Assembly: GCF_000519205.1 (NCBI RefSeq)
Contig: NZ_JAFB01000036.1
Coordinates: 33,221-97,220, forward strand
Direction: 5' to 3'
DNA: 64,000 nt
Origin: Amycolatopsis taiwanensis DSM 45107
Lineage (GTDB): Bacteria > Actinomycetota > Actinomycetes > Mycobacteriales > Pseudonocardiaceae
This document shows positions 1-8,937 of this stretch, in pieces. The notes under the pieces were generated by a model that made no database searches, was not told the origin of the DNA, and was given only the letters and a program-made list of their open reading frames with translations. The stretch's first letter is position 1, and each line of letters starts with the position of its first letter. The position numbers were made by a program, and so were the translations under genes.

Positions 1-644
1 AAGTAGGCCAGCGGCTGGTTTTCCGCGGTCAGCCAGATCGAGAACCACAGTGACCCGGCGAAGAGGACCACCAGCACCGTGGCCAGCGCCGGGCGCAGCC
101 GCCGCCGGGCCACCACCGCGACGAGCGCGACCAGCAGCGGCCAGACGAGGTAGAACTGGCCCTGGATGGCCAGCGACCAGAAATGCTGCACCACGCTGGC
201 CTCGTTGTGCTGCGCGAAGTAGTCGGCCGAATCGATGGCCAGCCGCCAGTTTTCGAAGTACAGCGTGGCGGAGGTGACTTCCCGGATGGTCTGCAGCCAG
301 CGGGCCTGCGGCAGCAGCAGCACCCCCAGCGCGAGGGTCACCAGCAGCACGGTGAGCGCGGCCGGGAACAACCGGGTGAACATCCGCCCCCACAGCGGAC
401 GGAACTGGATCCGGCCCCGCGCGCGGGCGCGCACGAGCTGCCCGGTGAGCAGGAACCCGGAGATGACGAAGAATGCGTCCACGCCACCGGAAATCCGGTC
501 CAGCCACACGTGGTAGACCACGACCAGCGCGCAGGCCAGCGCACGCAAACCTTGGATCTCCGGCCGGAATCCGCGTTTCGCCGCGGCGGGCAGCGCTCGT
601 GGACTCTCCGCGGGACGCGGAGAGGATTCTGGTCTCGCAGTCAT
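1..644 (-). CDS. Membrane acyltransferase (acyltransferase 3 / OafA family), 3' end cut by window
   Basis: About 214 codons are visible and the C-terminus lies outside the window. After a Pro/Ala-rich cytoplasmic start the protein reads FRPEIQGLRALA, then a hydrophobic helix ending in VVVYHVW, then FFVISGFLLTGQL. This is the classic N-terminus of the acyltransferase 3 family, including the HxW-type catalytic His region in the first helix. Family members move acetyl or succinyl groups from the cytoplasm onto surface polysaccharides, lipids or antibiotics. The substrate cannot be told here. The ATG was chosen because it gives the family's usual short N-terminal tail. It lies 12 bases downstream of the neighbouring permease stop, on the same strand, so the two may be cotranscribed. 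Confidence 0.85.
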   Translation of the reverse strand, partial: MTARPESSPRPAESPRALPAAAKRGFRPEIQGLRALACALVVVYHVWLDRISGGVDAFFVISGFLLTGQLVRARARGRIQFRPLWGRMFTRLFPAALTVLLVTLALGVLLLPQARWLQTIREVTSATLYFENWRLAIDSADYFAQHNEASVVQHFWSLAIQGQFYLVWPLLVALVAVVARRRLRPALATVLVVLFAGSLWFSIWLTAENQPLAY

Positions 645-656
645 CGTGTTACCAAC

Positions 657-1943
657 TTAGAGCAGGAAGTAACGGACCCAGAGGTAGGGTGCGGACAGCA
701 GGATCGTGATCGCGGTGACGACGGCACCTTTGCGGGTGAACTCCCAGAAGGAGATCGGGTAGCCCTCGCGCCGGGCGATGCCGAGCATCACGACGTTGGC
801 GCTGGCGCCGACGGCGGTGAGGTTGCCGCCGAAGTCCGCGCCCATGGCCAGTGACCACCACAGCGCCTGCGCGTGGGCGGGGTTGGCCAGGCCGGCGGCG
901 AGGTCGGCGACCAGCGGGGCCATCGTGGCCACGTACGGGATGTTGTCGATGATTCCGGACAGCAGTGCCGACACCGCCAGGATCAACATGACCGACACCA
1001 GCGCGTTGCCGCCGGTGGCGTGCGCGGCGAGTTCGGCGAGCCGGCTGATGACCCCGGTGTGCACCAGAGCGCCGATCATGATGAACAGCCCGGCGAAGAA
1101 CAGCAGGGTCTCCCACTCCACGCCGGCCAGGTACTCCTCGGGACGGGTTCGCGAGATCAGCACCAGCACCCCGGCGCCGAGCAGGGCGACGATCGCCGGT
1201 TCGAGGTGGAACACCGAGTGCCCGATGAAGGCGGTGAACACCGCGGCGAGCACGATACCGCACTTGATCAGCAGCCGGGTGTCGCGGATGGCTTCCCGCT
1301 CGTTCAGGGCCATGACTTCGGCGACCCGGCTCTCGTCGACGGTGAAGGAACCGCGGAACAGCAGCGGCAGCACCGCGACGAACACGGCGATCTGGATCAC
1401 CACGAGCGGCGCCAGGTGCACCAGGAAGTCGTTGAATGTCAGGCCGGCGCGGCTGCCGATGATGATGTTCGGCGGATCACCGATCAGCGTGGCCGTACCG
1501 CCGATGTTGGAGGCGAGCACCTCGGCGATCAGGAACGGCACCGGGCTCACCGCGAGCCGGTCACAGACCAGCAGTGTCACCGGCGCGATCAGTAACACGG
1601 TGGTGACATTGTCCAGCAGCGCCGACGCGACCGCCGTGATCAGGACGAGCAGGATCATCACCCGCAGCGGCGAGCCCTTGGCCCGTTTGGCCGCCCAGAT
1701 CGCGGTGTATTCGAACACGCCGGTGCGGCGCAGGATCGAAACGATGACCATCATGCCCAGCAGCAGGAAGATCACGTCCCAGTCGACACCGGTCTCGCGG
1801 GAGAAGAACGCCTCCTCGGAACCGGTCACGCCCAGCGCGAGCACGATGCCTGCGCCACCCAGCGCGGCGGCTGTCTTCGGGATCTTCTCCGTGGCGATGA
1901 GCAGGTACGCCACGACGAAGACCGCGATCGCGACCGCCGTCAC
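657..1943 (-). CDS. ArsB/NhaD-type anion or sodium permease
   Basis: This 428-residue protein is almost entirely hydrophobic, with about 11-12 predicted membrane helices. It has the ArsB/NhaD (ion transporter superfamily) hallmarks: [17 protein letters not shown] near residues 55-70, [15 protein letters not shown] near 110-125, and [18 protein letters not shown] near 145-162. The second half repeats the pattern ([31 protein letters not shown]), as expected for an inverted-repeat fold. Transport of arsenite, Na+/H+ or dicarboxylate cannot be decided from sequence. No arsR or arsC is adjacent, so an arsenic role is not supported. GTG start. It lies 10 bases after a CBS-domain gene, suggesting an operon in which the CBS protein senses nucleotides. 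Confidence 0.88.
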   Translation of the reverse strand: MTAVAIAVFVVAYLLIATEKIPKTAAALGGAGIVLALGVTGSEEAFFSRETGVDWDVIFLLLGMMVIVSILRRTGVFEYTAIWAAKRAKGSPLRVMILLVLITAVASALLDNVTTVLLIAPVTLLVCDRLAVSPVPFLIAEVLASNIGGTATLIGDPPNIIIGSRAGLTFNDFLVHLAPLVVIQIAVFVAVLPLLFRGSFTVDESRVAEVMALNEREAIRDTRLLIKCGIVLAAVFTAFIGHSVFHLEPAIVALLGAGVLVLISRTRPEEYLAGVEWETLLFFAGLFIMIGALVHTGVISRLAELAAHATGGNALVSVMLILAVSALLSGIIDNIPYVATMAPLVADLAAGLANPAHAQALWWSLAMGADFGGNLTAVGASANVVMLGIARREGYPISFWEFTRKGAVVTAITILLSAPYLWVRYFLL

Positions 1944-1953
1944 CGTGCACCAC

Positions 1954-2400
1954 TCAGTGTGGCACCAGCGCCAGCTCCAGCAGCCGGGACGCGGTGATCA
2001 CCCCGACCAGCCCGCCCCCGTCCACCACCGCGGCCAGCGGGCAGCGCAGCCGCGCCATGGTCGCTGCGACCTCGATGAGCGTGTCGTCGGCGCGCACCAC
2101 CGGCAGCTCGGGCCGTTGTGCGGGCAGCAACTGGCGGACGGTCTTGCCGCCCAGGGCGTCCGCGGCGTGGTCGGCCATCGACTCCGACAGCACACCGGCC
2201 AGCGACGGGTCGTCCTGGACATAGGCCGGCACCAGGAACCGCACCACCTGCGAGGCCGGCAGGATCGCCCACGGTTTGCCATCCTCGCCGGTCACCACCA
2301 GGCCGGGCAGCCGGTTGTGCGCCAGCAGCCGGGCGGCTTCCAGCGCGGACGAGCCCTGCTCCACGACCGGGAACTCCTCGGCCATTTCGTTGGCGTGCAT
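1954..2400 (-). CDS. Tandem CBS-domain protein
   Basis: This 148-residue soluble protein has two CBS motifs. The first is around residues 12-62 ([38 protein letters not shown], read in short blocks). The second is around 86-145, ending in [20 protein letters not shown] pairs bind adenosine nucleotides and usually regulate an attached or neighbouring protein. Its stop is 10 bases before the start of the ion permease, so a regulatory role on that transporter is a reasonable inference. The start ATG gives [13 protein letters not shown] and matches the usual family N-terminus. Confidence 0.82.
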   Translation of the reverse strand: MHANEMAEEFPVVEQGSSALEAARLLAHNRLPGLVVTGEDGKPWAILPASQVVRFLVPAYVQDDPSLAGVLSESMADHAADALGGKTVRQLLPAQRPELPVVRADDTLIEVAATMARLRCPLAAVVDGGGLVGVITASRLLELALVPH

Positions 2401-2774
2401 AGGCGCAGACTACGACGAAACAGTCGACCATGTCCCCGCTCACCCGCGGTGGCACGCCGCGTGCAGCGCGACGTCGACCGCTGACCGAGATTTTGACCGA
2501 GAACACCGCGCCGAAGGCCAACACCAGCGCCACAAGTAGAAACCTTCCAGTCGAGCTTCCACCCCACCCCCATCGGAGAGGGGTGTGCCGACCAGACTTC
2601 CCGGCGCACCGCCCGTAAAGATGCCGCAAAAAAAGCTCAAAAGCAAACCAGCACGCGGTGGCGTGCTGTGGAGCCGGTGCCGGCGTGGACCTCGCCCGGC
2701 GTGGCCGCACCGTCGGAGTGCGGCCGAGGGCAACGTGCTGACCAGCCAGTGCGTGACCTCAGTACGATCTGGCT
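2401..2774. other. Divergent intergenic region
   Basis: About 370 bases separate the CBS/permease operon (leftward) from the LCP gene (rightward), so promoters for both should lie here. I see no convincing ORF, strong hairpin or repeat. An A-rich stretch near 2626-2645 is the only clearly AT-leaning part. Confidence 0.5.
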
Positions 2775-4367
2775 GTGCGGCCCTCGGGGGTACGCGCCCG
2801 AGCGGAGGTTGCGGTGGCTGGGAGTGTGTGGGATGAGCCGACGCGCCGTGTCGCCCCAGTGGGCGCCGGGCGGCGCCGGGCCGCAGTGGCCGGCAAGGCC
2901 GCGCTGGGCATGGTGGCGGCGTTGGTGCTGGCGGCGACCGGCTACGGCTGGACCACGCTGAACGGCCTGACGAACGGGTTGGTGACATCCAACGCGCTGG
3001 ACGGCGAAGCGGGCTCGCTGGGTGGGGACACCAACATTCTGATCATGGGCCTGGACTCCCGGCTGGACGAGAACGGCAACCCGCTGCCCCAGGACATCTA
3101 CGACGCGCTGCACGCGGGGGATGAGCAGAACGGCGGCTACAACGCCAACGTGCTGATGTTGCTGCACGTCCCCGGGGATGGCAGCAGGGCGGCGTCCATC
3201 TCCATTCCCCGTGACGACTACGTGGACCTGCCGGGCTGTCCCGACGGGGTGTGCAAGGGCAAGATCAAACAGGCCTACGGCTATGCCTTCGACCAGAAGG
3301 CCCGGGAGCTGATCGCGCAGGGGGTGACGGACAAGACACAGCGGGAGCAGCAAGCCCGCGACGCCGGGCGCAAGGCCCAGATCGACACGGTCCGCCAGTT
3401 CCTCGGCGGCGTTCCGGTCGACCACTTCGTCGAGGTCACCCTGGTCGCGTTCTTCCAGATCGCGCAGGTCGTGCAGCCGATCACCGTCTGCGTGAACCAG
3501 GACACCCAGGACAGCTACTCCGGCGCGAACTTCCACAAGGGAATGCAGCAGATCGACGCGCAGCAGGCGGTCGCCTTCGTCCGCCAGCGCCGCGACTACG
3601 TGCACCCGGAGCTGAACTTCACCGACCTCGACCGGGCCCGGCGGCAGCAGGCGTTCATCATCTCGCTGGCCTACCAGCTCAAGCAGGGCGGAGCGTTCGC
3701 CAACCCCGCCAAGCTGCAGCAGATCCTGGACGTCGCCAAGCAGAACACCGCGCTGGACTCGCGGCTCGACGTGCTCACCTTCGCCCGGCAGGCGTCGAGC
3801 CTGACCGGCGGCAACGTCACCTTCGTCACCCTCCCGATCGACCATTTCGGTAAGAGCCCCAAGGGCGAGGACGTCAACTTCGTCGACCTCGCCCAGATCC
3901 GCGGCATCGTGGCCCAGCTGATCGGCACCCCGCCGCCCACGTCCACGGTGGCGGTGCCCACGGCGAAGGTGTCCATTGTGAACTCCACCAGCCGGAACGG
4001 GCTGGCCGCGCAGACCCAGCAGTTCCTTGCGGGTAAGGGGTTCACCATCACCAGCGTGGGCACCGACAACCGCCACCGCCTGGCCACATCGACGATCTTC
4101 TACGGCCGCGATGCTGCCGACGCCGCGAACGCCCTCTCCGGTGCGCTGGGCGGGGGGATAGCCGTCAAGGCGGACTCCGAGATCGCCGCCGGACACGTCC
4201 AGCTGGTCATCGGCGCCGACTTCAAGCTCCCCGCGGCCGGCGGCGGCGGGCAGCCCGGCGGTGGCACCACCTCGCCCACCACCGTCACCACGACGCCGCC
4301 TGGCAGTGGTGGCGACGACCCTGGGCTGGGTGGCATCAGCGGAGGTCAGATCCCCTGCGTTAAGTAG
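2775..4367 (+). CDS. LytR-CpsA-Psr (LCP) family protein with LytR_C domain
   Basis: This protein has 530 residues from a GTG. A basic cytoplasmic tail of about 38 residues precedes one membrane helix (about 40-58). The extracellular LCP domain spans roughly 85-330: TNILIMGLDSR, then SISIPRDDYVDLPG with the conserved Arg/Asp, then FVRQRRDY and LDRARRQQAFI. A second domain, about 395-480, starting STVAVPTAKVSIVNSTSRNGLA, fits LytR_C, and a Gly/Pro/Thr-rich tail ends the protein. LCP enzymes move undecaprenyl-linked glycopolymers onto peptidoglycan, arabinogalactan-type polymers in this group. The gene stands alone on the + strand. Confidence 0.92.
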   Translation: MRPSGVRARAEVAVAGSVWDEPTRRVAPVGAGRRRAAVAGKAALGMVAALVLAATGYGWTTLNGLTNGLVTSNALDGEAGSLGGDTNILIMGLDSRLDENGNPLPQDIYDALHAGDEQNGGYNANVLMLLHVPGDGSRAASISIPRDDYVDLPGCPDGVCKGKIKQAYGYAFDQKARELIAQGVTDKTQREQQARDAGRKAQIDTVRQFLGGVPVDHFVEVTLVAFFQIAQVVQPITVCVNQDTQDSYSGANFHKGMQQIDAQQAVAFVRQRRDYVHPELNFTDLDRARRQQAFIISLAYQLKQGGAFANPAKLQQILDVAKQNTALDSRLDVLTFARQASSLTGGNVTFVTLPIDHFGKSPKGEDVNFVDLAQIRGIVAQLIGTPPPTSTVAVPTAKVSIVNSTSRNGLAAQTQQFLAGKGFTITSVGTDNRHRLATSTIFYGRDAADAANALSGALGGGIAVKADSEIAAGHVQLVIGADFKLPAAGGGGQPGGGTTSPTTVTTTPPGSGGDDPGLGGISGGQIPCVK

Positions 4368-4471
4368 CCGTCCCAGACAGGCGGTCACGCTCTTGTGGCG
4401 GTTTTGCCGCACCCCCGTGGCGTGTTGTGATCATCGTCTGACGTCTGGTGACCGGAAAGGGGATTCGGCGC

Positions 4472-4879
4472 ATGGCGACCTGGCGGGAGTTGGTGGCGTT
4501 CGTCCGGCAGGGCTACGACGTCATCCGGGACGAGCCGGACGAGCTCCGCATCCGGGTGCATTTCGGTGGCGACGTCGACGATGACGGCCGTGTCCAGACG
4601 GTCGTCATCGCGCGGGAGGTCCTCGACCGCCGGGAGGACTGGGTACAGATCGCCACGCCGTTCGCCCGCGTCGGCGAGGTGAACCTGCAGGCGGTCCTGG
4701 CGGAGATCGGCGCCACCACCGTGGTCGGTGGCGCGGTCATCATGGGCGACTACCTGGTGCTGCGCCACTCGCTTCCGTTGGTACACCTCGATTTCAACGA
4801 GTTCACCGACCCCGTCGAACTGGTCGCCGGGGCCGCCGACGAACTCGAGCAGCGGATCAGCGCCAGTGACAACTACTGA
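4472..4879 (+). CDS. YbjN / type III chaperone-like small protein
   Basis: This is a 135-residue soluble acidic protein of unknown function. The start ATG (MATWRELVAFV) follows GGAAAGGGGA at good spacing. An upstream in-frame GTG would add 8 residues without a better SD. The pattern is helix, strands, then WVQIATPFARVGEVNLQAVL, then GDYLVLRHSLPLVHLDF and a final helix VELVAGAADELEQRI. This resembles the YbjN/T3SS-chaperone-like fold of many actinobacterial hypotheticals, though I rely on pattern only. It is convergent with the DUF998 gene, with only 3 bases between stops. Confidence 0.75.
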   Translation: MATWRELVAFVRQGYDVIRDEPDELRIRVHFGGDVDDDGRVQTVVIAREVLDRREDWVQIATPFARVGEVNLQAVLAEIGATTVVGGAVIMGDYLVLRHSLPLVHLDFNEFTDPVELVAGAADELEQRISASDNY

Positions 4880-4882
4880 CGG

Positions 4883-5614
4883 CTACTGACCGCTGCCGAC
4901 CGCCAGCGCGGCGGGCATCTCCGCGGGCCGCTCGGTGGCCGCCCGGTGCGCCCACACCGCGAGCAGGCCGAGCACGGCGAGTTCGAGCCCGGCCATCAGC
5001 CGCTCGACCAGGCCGGTCGCCGGGGTGGGGATCTTGGCTTCGCCCAGTGCCATGTTGAGGGCAAAGGGGACGATGAAGGGCAGGAAGAACGGGATTGCGG
5101 TGACGGCGAGCCGGCGTGTCCAGGTGGCGAACCGGTGCCAGGGCGGGCGGGTGCGGTGCTGCCGGGCCAGGGTGAGGGCGGTGATCGGCAGGGCGGCGCA
5201 GGCGATGCCGGTGGCGTAGAGGTGCAGTTTTCCGGTCAGGCTGACGGCGCCGCCCTGTGGGTCTTTGCGGAACACCGCGACCAGGAAGATTGCCACGCAC
5301 CACACGACCAGCCAGGTCGCAGCCCTCCTGGTGAGCAGTCCGGTGCGGTGTAACGCAATGCCCACAGCCGCCGATCCGGCGCTGGTCGCGGTCAGGGCGA
5401 GGGCCCACATCCACTGCCCGGGGGCGTAGGCGTATTCGCTGAGCATCGCGGTAACCGGGTTGTCGCCGCCACCCCACTGCGGAACCAGGTGCAGTGCGGC
5501 CATCAGGACGGCCGCGAAGATGAAGGCACCATGCCCGGCCCAGGCCAGCGACCGGGCGAGCCGGTCGGGATAGCGGGCGGGAACGACGGTGAGTGAGGGG
5601 GAGGGGAGCGACAT
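4883..5614 (-). CDS. DUF998 family membrane protein
   Basis: This 243-residue protein has about six hydrophobic helices and a short C-terminal tail. The segment LVPQWGGGDNPVTAMLSEYAYAPG (read in two halves), just after the first helix, is typical of DUF998 proteins, where an S/A-x-SEY/DYA motif follows TM1. The later FRKDPQ and GKLHLYATGIACAALP also match the family pattern. The function of DUF998 proteins is unknown. The gene appears monocistronic. Confidence 0.8.
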   Translation of the reverse strand: MSLPSPSLTVVPARYPDRLARSLAWAGHGAFIFAAVLMAALHLVPQWGGGDNPVTAMLSEYAYAPGQWMWALALTATSAGSAAVGIALHRTGLLTRRAATWLVVWCVAIFLVAVFRKDPQGGAVSLTGKLHLYATGIACAALPITALTLARQHRTRPPWHRFATWTRRLAVTAIPFFLPFIVPFALNMALGEAKIPTPATGLVERLMAGLELAVLGLLAVWAHRAATERPAEMPAALAVGSGQ

Positions 5615-5702
5615 GCCCTGGGACCTTACGGGGGCGCGATCGTGGCCTGGGCCACCACCCTCCGGGGTGACTTCCTGGTGACGGACGCTCGTGCCCGGGA
5701 AG

Positions 5703-6782
5703 TCATCGGGCGAGGCTTCGCATCAGGTCCAGCAGGCGCTCGGCCGAGTGGGCCCAGGCGAAGTCCTTCGCCCGATCGCGAGCGGAGGAGACCAGGTCGG
5801 CCCGCAGGCCTGGATCATCTACTTTGGACACTGCGGCAGCGAAATCCTTCGGGGCGCTGGGGTCGAAGAACATGGCGTGCCCGCCGGTGACCTCGTGAAA
5901 GATCTCGAGACTGCTGCAGACCACCGGCGTTCCCGCGTTCATCGCCTCGATGACGGGCAACCCGAATCCCTCGTCGCGTGAAGCGGTGACCAGGGCGGCT
6001 GCTCGGGCCAGCAGGTCCTGGTAGTCGCTTTCGCTGATTCCGCGCCAGAACACGACATCCGCACCCGGAGGGATCATTGCTCTCAATTCGGCTTCGCGTT
6101 CCGGCGCGAGCCGGCTCACCAGGTGCAGCCGGTATCCCGGGAGGAAGGCCATGCCCGCGATCAGCACTTCGACGTTCTTGTAAGGCATGAAGGAGCCCAT
6201 GTATACGAGATCGCGCGGGCCATCCGGTTCCTGCCCGTCGTTGCCACCGGGCCTGGCCGGGACGGACGGTGCATTGTGGATGACGGTCACCGGGCGCCGG
6301 GTCAGGCGATGCCCGGCAATGAGTTTCTTCGTCGTTTCGCTGACGGTCACGACGGCGTCGGCCCGGTTGAGCAGGACTCGTTGTGGCCAATATGCCTTGT
6401 GGTACAGCCGCCATGCGATGCGTACCGGGAGCGGCAGGAAGGCCGGCGGCTGTGGATGCCGGTAGTAGATGAGGTCGTGCAGCGTGAGTATGAGCCGGTA
6501 GTTCCGCCGGAACCCGCCGATCACCTGCAACGGGCTGAACACCACGTCTGCATGCAATCGGTGCAACGTGCGTGACAGCAGTAGCTCTCGCGGTGAGAAC
6601 GGACTGTTGACCATCACGTGGGGAACACCGGCCGGCAGCAGCCGGAGCTGTTGCTCGTCGTGGATCAACATCGTCACCGGGTGAAGGCGGTGCAGTGCCT
6701 CGATGAGACTGGCTCCGTAGCGGCTGATGCCGTCATGGGTGTCCGTTCGCGTCCACCGCGCGTCGACGACGATGTTCATCAT
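5703..6782 (-). CDS. GT4-family glycosyltransferase
   Basis: This protein has 359 residues. The start MMNIVVDARWTRTDTHDGISRY is the standard first strand and loop of a GT-B fold. The C-terminal half has DLVYMGSFMPYKNVEVLI (acceptor/donor domain start), DVVFWRGISESDYQDLLARA, then SRDEGFGLPVIEAMNAGTPVV. The last is the E-x7-E nucleotide-sugar motif of GT4. It likely adds a sugar to a lipid or polysaccharide; donor and acceptor are unknown. The start ATG shares bases with the TGA of the upstream hydrolase (ATGA), implying translational coupling. It is the last gene of a four-gene minus-strand operon. Confidence 0.9.
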   Translation of the reverse strand: MMNIVVDARWTRTDTHDGISRYGASLIEALHRLHPVTMLIHDEQQLRLLPAGVPHVMVNSPFSPRELLLSRTLHRLHADVVFSPLQVIGGFRRNYRLILTLHDLIYYRHPQPPAFLPLPVRIAWRLYHKAYWPQRVLLNRADAVVTVSETTKKLIAGHRLTRRPVTVIHNAPSVPARPGGNDGQEPDGPRDLVYMGSFMPYKNVEVLIAGMAFLPGYRLHLVSRLAPEREAELRAMIPPGADVVFWRGISESDYQDLLARAAALVTASRDEGFGLPVIEAMNAGTPVVCSSLEIFHEVTGGHAMFFDPSAPKDFAAAVSKVDDPGLRADLVSSARDRAKDFAWAHSAERLLDLMRSLAR

Positions 6783-7705
6783 TGGTTGCTTCTTCGCGTG
6801 TTCGGTGATGGTGTGCTGAGGAACTGTTCGATGGCGTCCGCGGCCGGCGTCGGCGTTTCGTAGTGCACGAGATGTCCTACCTCCGGGATGACCACGAGTT
6901 CGGCGTCGGCGAGACGACCGGCCAGCTCGTACTGTCCGGCCAGCGGGGCGATTTCGTCGGTCTCGCCCGCGATCATGAGCGTCGGGGTGGTCAGCGAATC
7001 GGCGTAGTCCGCCACGGTTGACGTCACCGACGCCTGGAAGCTCTCGTCCAGTACCGCAGGGCTGTGGAATCGGCTGAAGTACCGGAGATGGCTGTCGTCG
7101 ACGAACCGGCGCAGTTGCTTGTCCTTGGTCCGCGTCATTGCCCGGCTCGCGGCGAGCACGAGCCACTTGCTGGACAGCCACCGGCGCCCCATCCGGATCG
7201 GCAACGCCTTACCGAGTGCGTAATAGGCCGAGGTCAGGCCGGACATGACCACCCGCGGCCCGCGCAACGGCAGGGTCGCGATCGGATTCACCAGAACCAG
7301 CCGGTGCAGGAGTTCGGGTGCCAAGGAAGCGACACGCGCAGCCACGACCGAACCGAAGGAATGGCCGAGCAGCACGACCGGCCGAATCCGGCCGCCGAGC
7401 AGTTCGATCAACTCGATCAATGCCTGCGCGTAGCCATCCACGTCGTGCCGCCGCCCCACCATGGGCCCGGAATCACCGAAGCCGGGCAGGTCCGGTATCA
7501 CCACCCGCCGGCCGGGCAGGGCCTCCGCGATCAGCTCCAGTCCGTGGTGGGTTCCCCGCAAGCCGTGCACCATCACCACGGTCCGCGGATCACCGTCGGA
7601 CCCGGGGAGGCCGTCGCGGTACATCCAGTAGTGAAGGTCCGCACCGCTGATCCGGTCGACCCGCTCGCTTGCGCTGAGTCCCGGGGACAGCATGGTCGCG
7701 CTCAA
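6779..7705 (-). CDS. Alpha/beta-hydrolase
   Basis: This 308-residue protein has the canonical hydrolase fold. The oxyanion-hole motif VMVHGLRGTHHG is near residue 45, and the nucleophile elbow GHSFGS near 112 supplies Ser. An Asp lies in AGETDEIAPL near 248, and His in EVGHLVHYE near 278. There is no signal peptide, so it is cytoplasmic. It is sandwiched between two GT4 genes with 4-base ATGA overlaps on both sides, so it is probably made with them. A plausible role is removing or swapping an acyl group on the same glycolipid or glycan, but that is inference from position only. Confidence 0.88.
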   Translation of the reverse strand: MSATMLSPGLSASERVDRISGADLHYWMYRDGLPGSDGDPRTVVMVHGLRGTHHGLELIAEALPGRRVVIPDLPGFGDSGPMVGRRHDVDGYAQALIELIELLGGRIRPVVLLGHSFGSVVAARVASLAPELLHRLVLVNPIATLPLRGPRVVMSGLTSAYYALGKALPIRMGRRWLSSKWLVLAASRAMTRTKDKQLRRFVDDSHLRYFSRFHSPAVLDESFQASVTSTVADYADSLTTPTLMIAGETDEIAPLAGQYELAGRLADAELVVIPEVGHLVHYETPTPAADAIEQFLSTPSPNTRRSNQ

Positions 7706-8937
7706 CTTGCCAGCTCCGCGTACGGTCCGTCGAGTTCGAGCGAGCCGTCCAGGTCGATCGCGTAGTGGTAGATCGACTCGAACCGGCCCAGGGTCGCGTC
7801 GATGTCGTGCTGGGCCACCAGCCGCTGGCTGGCCTTGCCCATGCGGTCGATGGTCGCGCGCCGGGCGAGCACGGCGTCGATGGCGCTCGCCAGGGCCGGT
7901 ACCTGGCGCGGCGGGTACAACCAGCCGTTCCGGCCGGGCTCGACGAGGTGCGGCAGGGCCATCGCGTTCGCGAGCACGACGGGAGTGCCCGCCGACATCG
8001 CCTCCATGGTGGCCAGGCTCTGCAGTTCCGCGATGCTGGGCATACAGAACAGATCGGCGCGCGCGTAGGCATCGAGCAACTCGTCCTCGTCGACCAATCC
8101 GCGGAACTGAACCCGGTCGGCGATCCCGAGGTCGGCGGCAAGCTGTGCCAAGGCAGCGCGCTGGCTGCCGTCGCCGATGATTTCCAACCGGACCGGGGCG
8201 TCGGTCCGCAGCAGCGACATCGCCCGCAGCAGGTCCTCGATGTGCTTCTCCTCGTCCAACCGCCCGACGAACAGCACGGTGCGCGTGTCCGGGTCAGCGT
8301 TGCGCTGCCGGTACAACGCCGCTCTGCGCCGGTATCGCTCGACGTCGATGCCGCAGGACACCGGCATGGCCAGGTCGGCGAACCCGTTGTCCTGCAACAA
8401 CTGCACGGCTCGTGGCGTTGGCGCGGTGACCAACTGCGCCCTGCTGTACTGCTTGATCAGGCCCTGCCACAGGACGCGCGCGGCCGCGCGTCGCAACAGC
8501 CCGGGGATCTTGAGGTAGCCGAGGATGTTCTCCGGCATGAAGTGATTGGTCGCCACCAGCCCGATTCCCCGGCGCCGAGCCGAGACGATCAGGCCGCGGC
8601 AGAGGAAGAAGTGCGACTGTACGTGCACCACGTCCGGCTGGATCTCCGCCAGCAGCCGGTCCGCCTTGGCCGCTGCCTGCCAGGGCGGGCAGACCCGGAT
8701 GGTCGGATGCAGGGATGTGCCATACGAACCGACGCGGTGCACCGTCACCCCGTCCTCGATCCGGGTGCGGGAACCCCGGTCGGCCGAGTGGCAGATGACG
8801 TGCACGTCGTGTCCGCGGCCGGTCAGGCCGGTCGCCAGGCGATGCGCGAAGTTCGCCGCCCCGTTGACGTGAGGCGGATAGGTCACCGCGCCGATCACGA
8901 TCCGAAGTGGACGAGCAGTGGACGGTGGCAAGGTCAC
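7702..8937 (-). CDS. GT4-family glycosyltransferase (PimB/MgtA-like)
   Basis: This protein has 411 residues. The N-terminus LRIVIGAVTYPPHVNGAANF carries the glycine-rich loop seen in GT4 mannosyl/glucosyltransferases. The middle has VLFVGRLDEEKHIEDLL, and the C-terminus has FCMPSIAELQSLATMEAMSAGTPVV with the E-x7-E pattern. Such enzymes in actinobacteria commonly glycosylate phosphatidylinositol, diacylglycerol or carotenoids. ATGA overlaps link it both to the upstream membrane protein and the downstream hydrolase. Confidence 0.9.
   Translation of the reverse strand: MTLPPSTARPLRIVIGAVTYPPHVNGAANFAHRLATGLTGRGHDVHVICHSADRGSRTRIEDGVTVHRVGSYGTSLHPTIRVCPPWQAAAKADRLLAEIQPDVVHVQSHFFLCRGLIVSARRRGIGLVATNHFMPENILGYLKIPGLLRRAAARVLWQGLIKQYSRAQLVTAPTPRAVQLLQDNGFADLAMPVSCGIDVERYRRRAALYRQRNADPDTRTVLFVGRLDEEKHIEDLLRAMSLLRTDAPVRLEIIGDGSQRAALAQLAADLGIADRVQFRGLVDEDELLDAYARADLFCMPSIAELQSLATMEAMSAGTPVVLANAMALPHLVEPGRNGWLYPPRQVPALASAIDAVLARRATIDRMGKASQRLVAQHDIDATLGRFESIYHYAIDLDGSLELDGPYAELAS

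Noticed and set aside
657..1943. Arsenite efflux pump assignment
   Set aside because: ArsB/NhaD similarity alone does not show the substrate, and no arsenic genes are adjacent.
2637..4412. Long minus-strand open frame of 591 codons opposite the LCP gene
   Set aside because: Low-complexity Gly/Val/Asp/Arg composition without motifs, and fully antisense to a well-recognised gene; an artefact of high GC.
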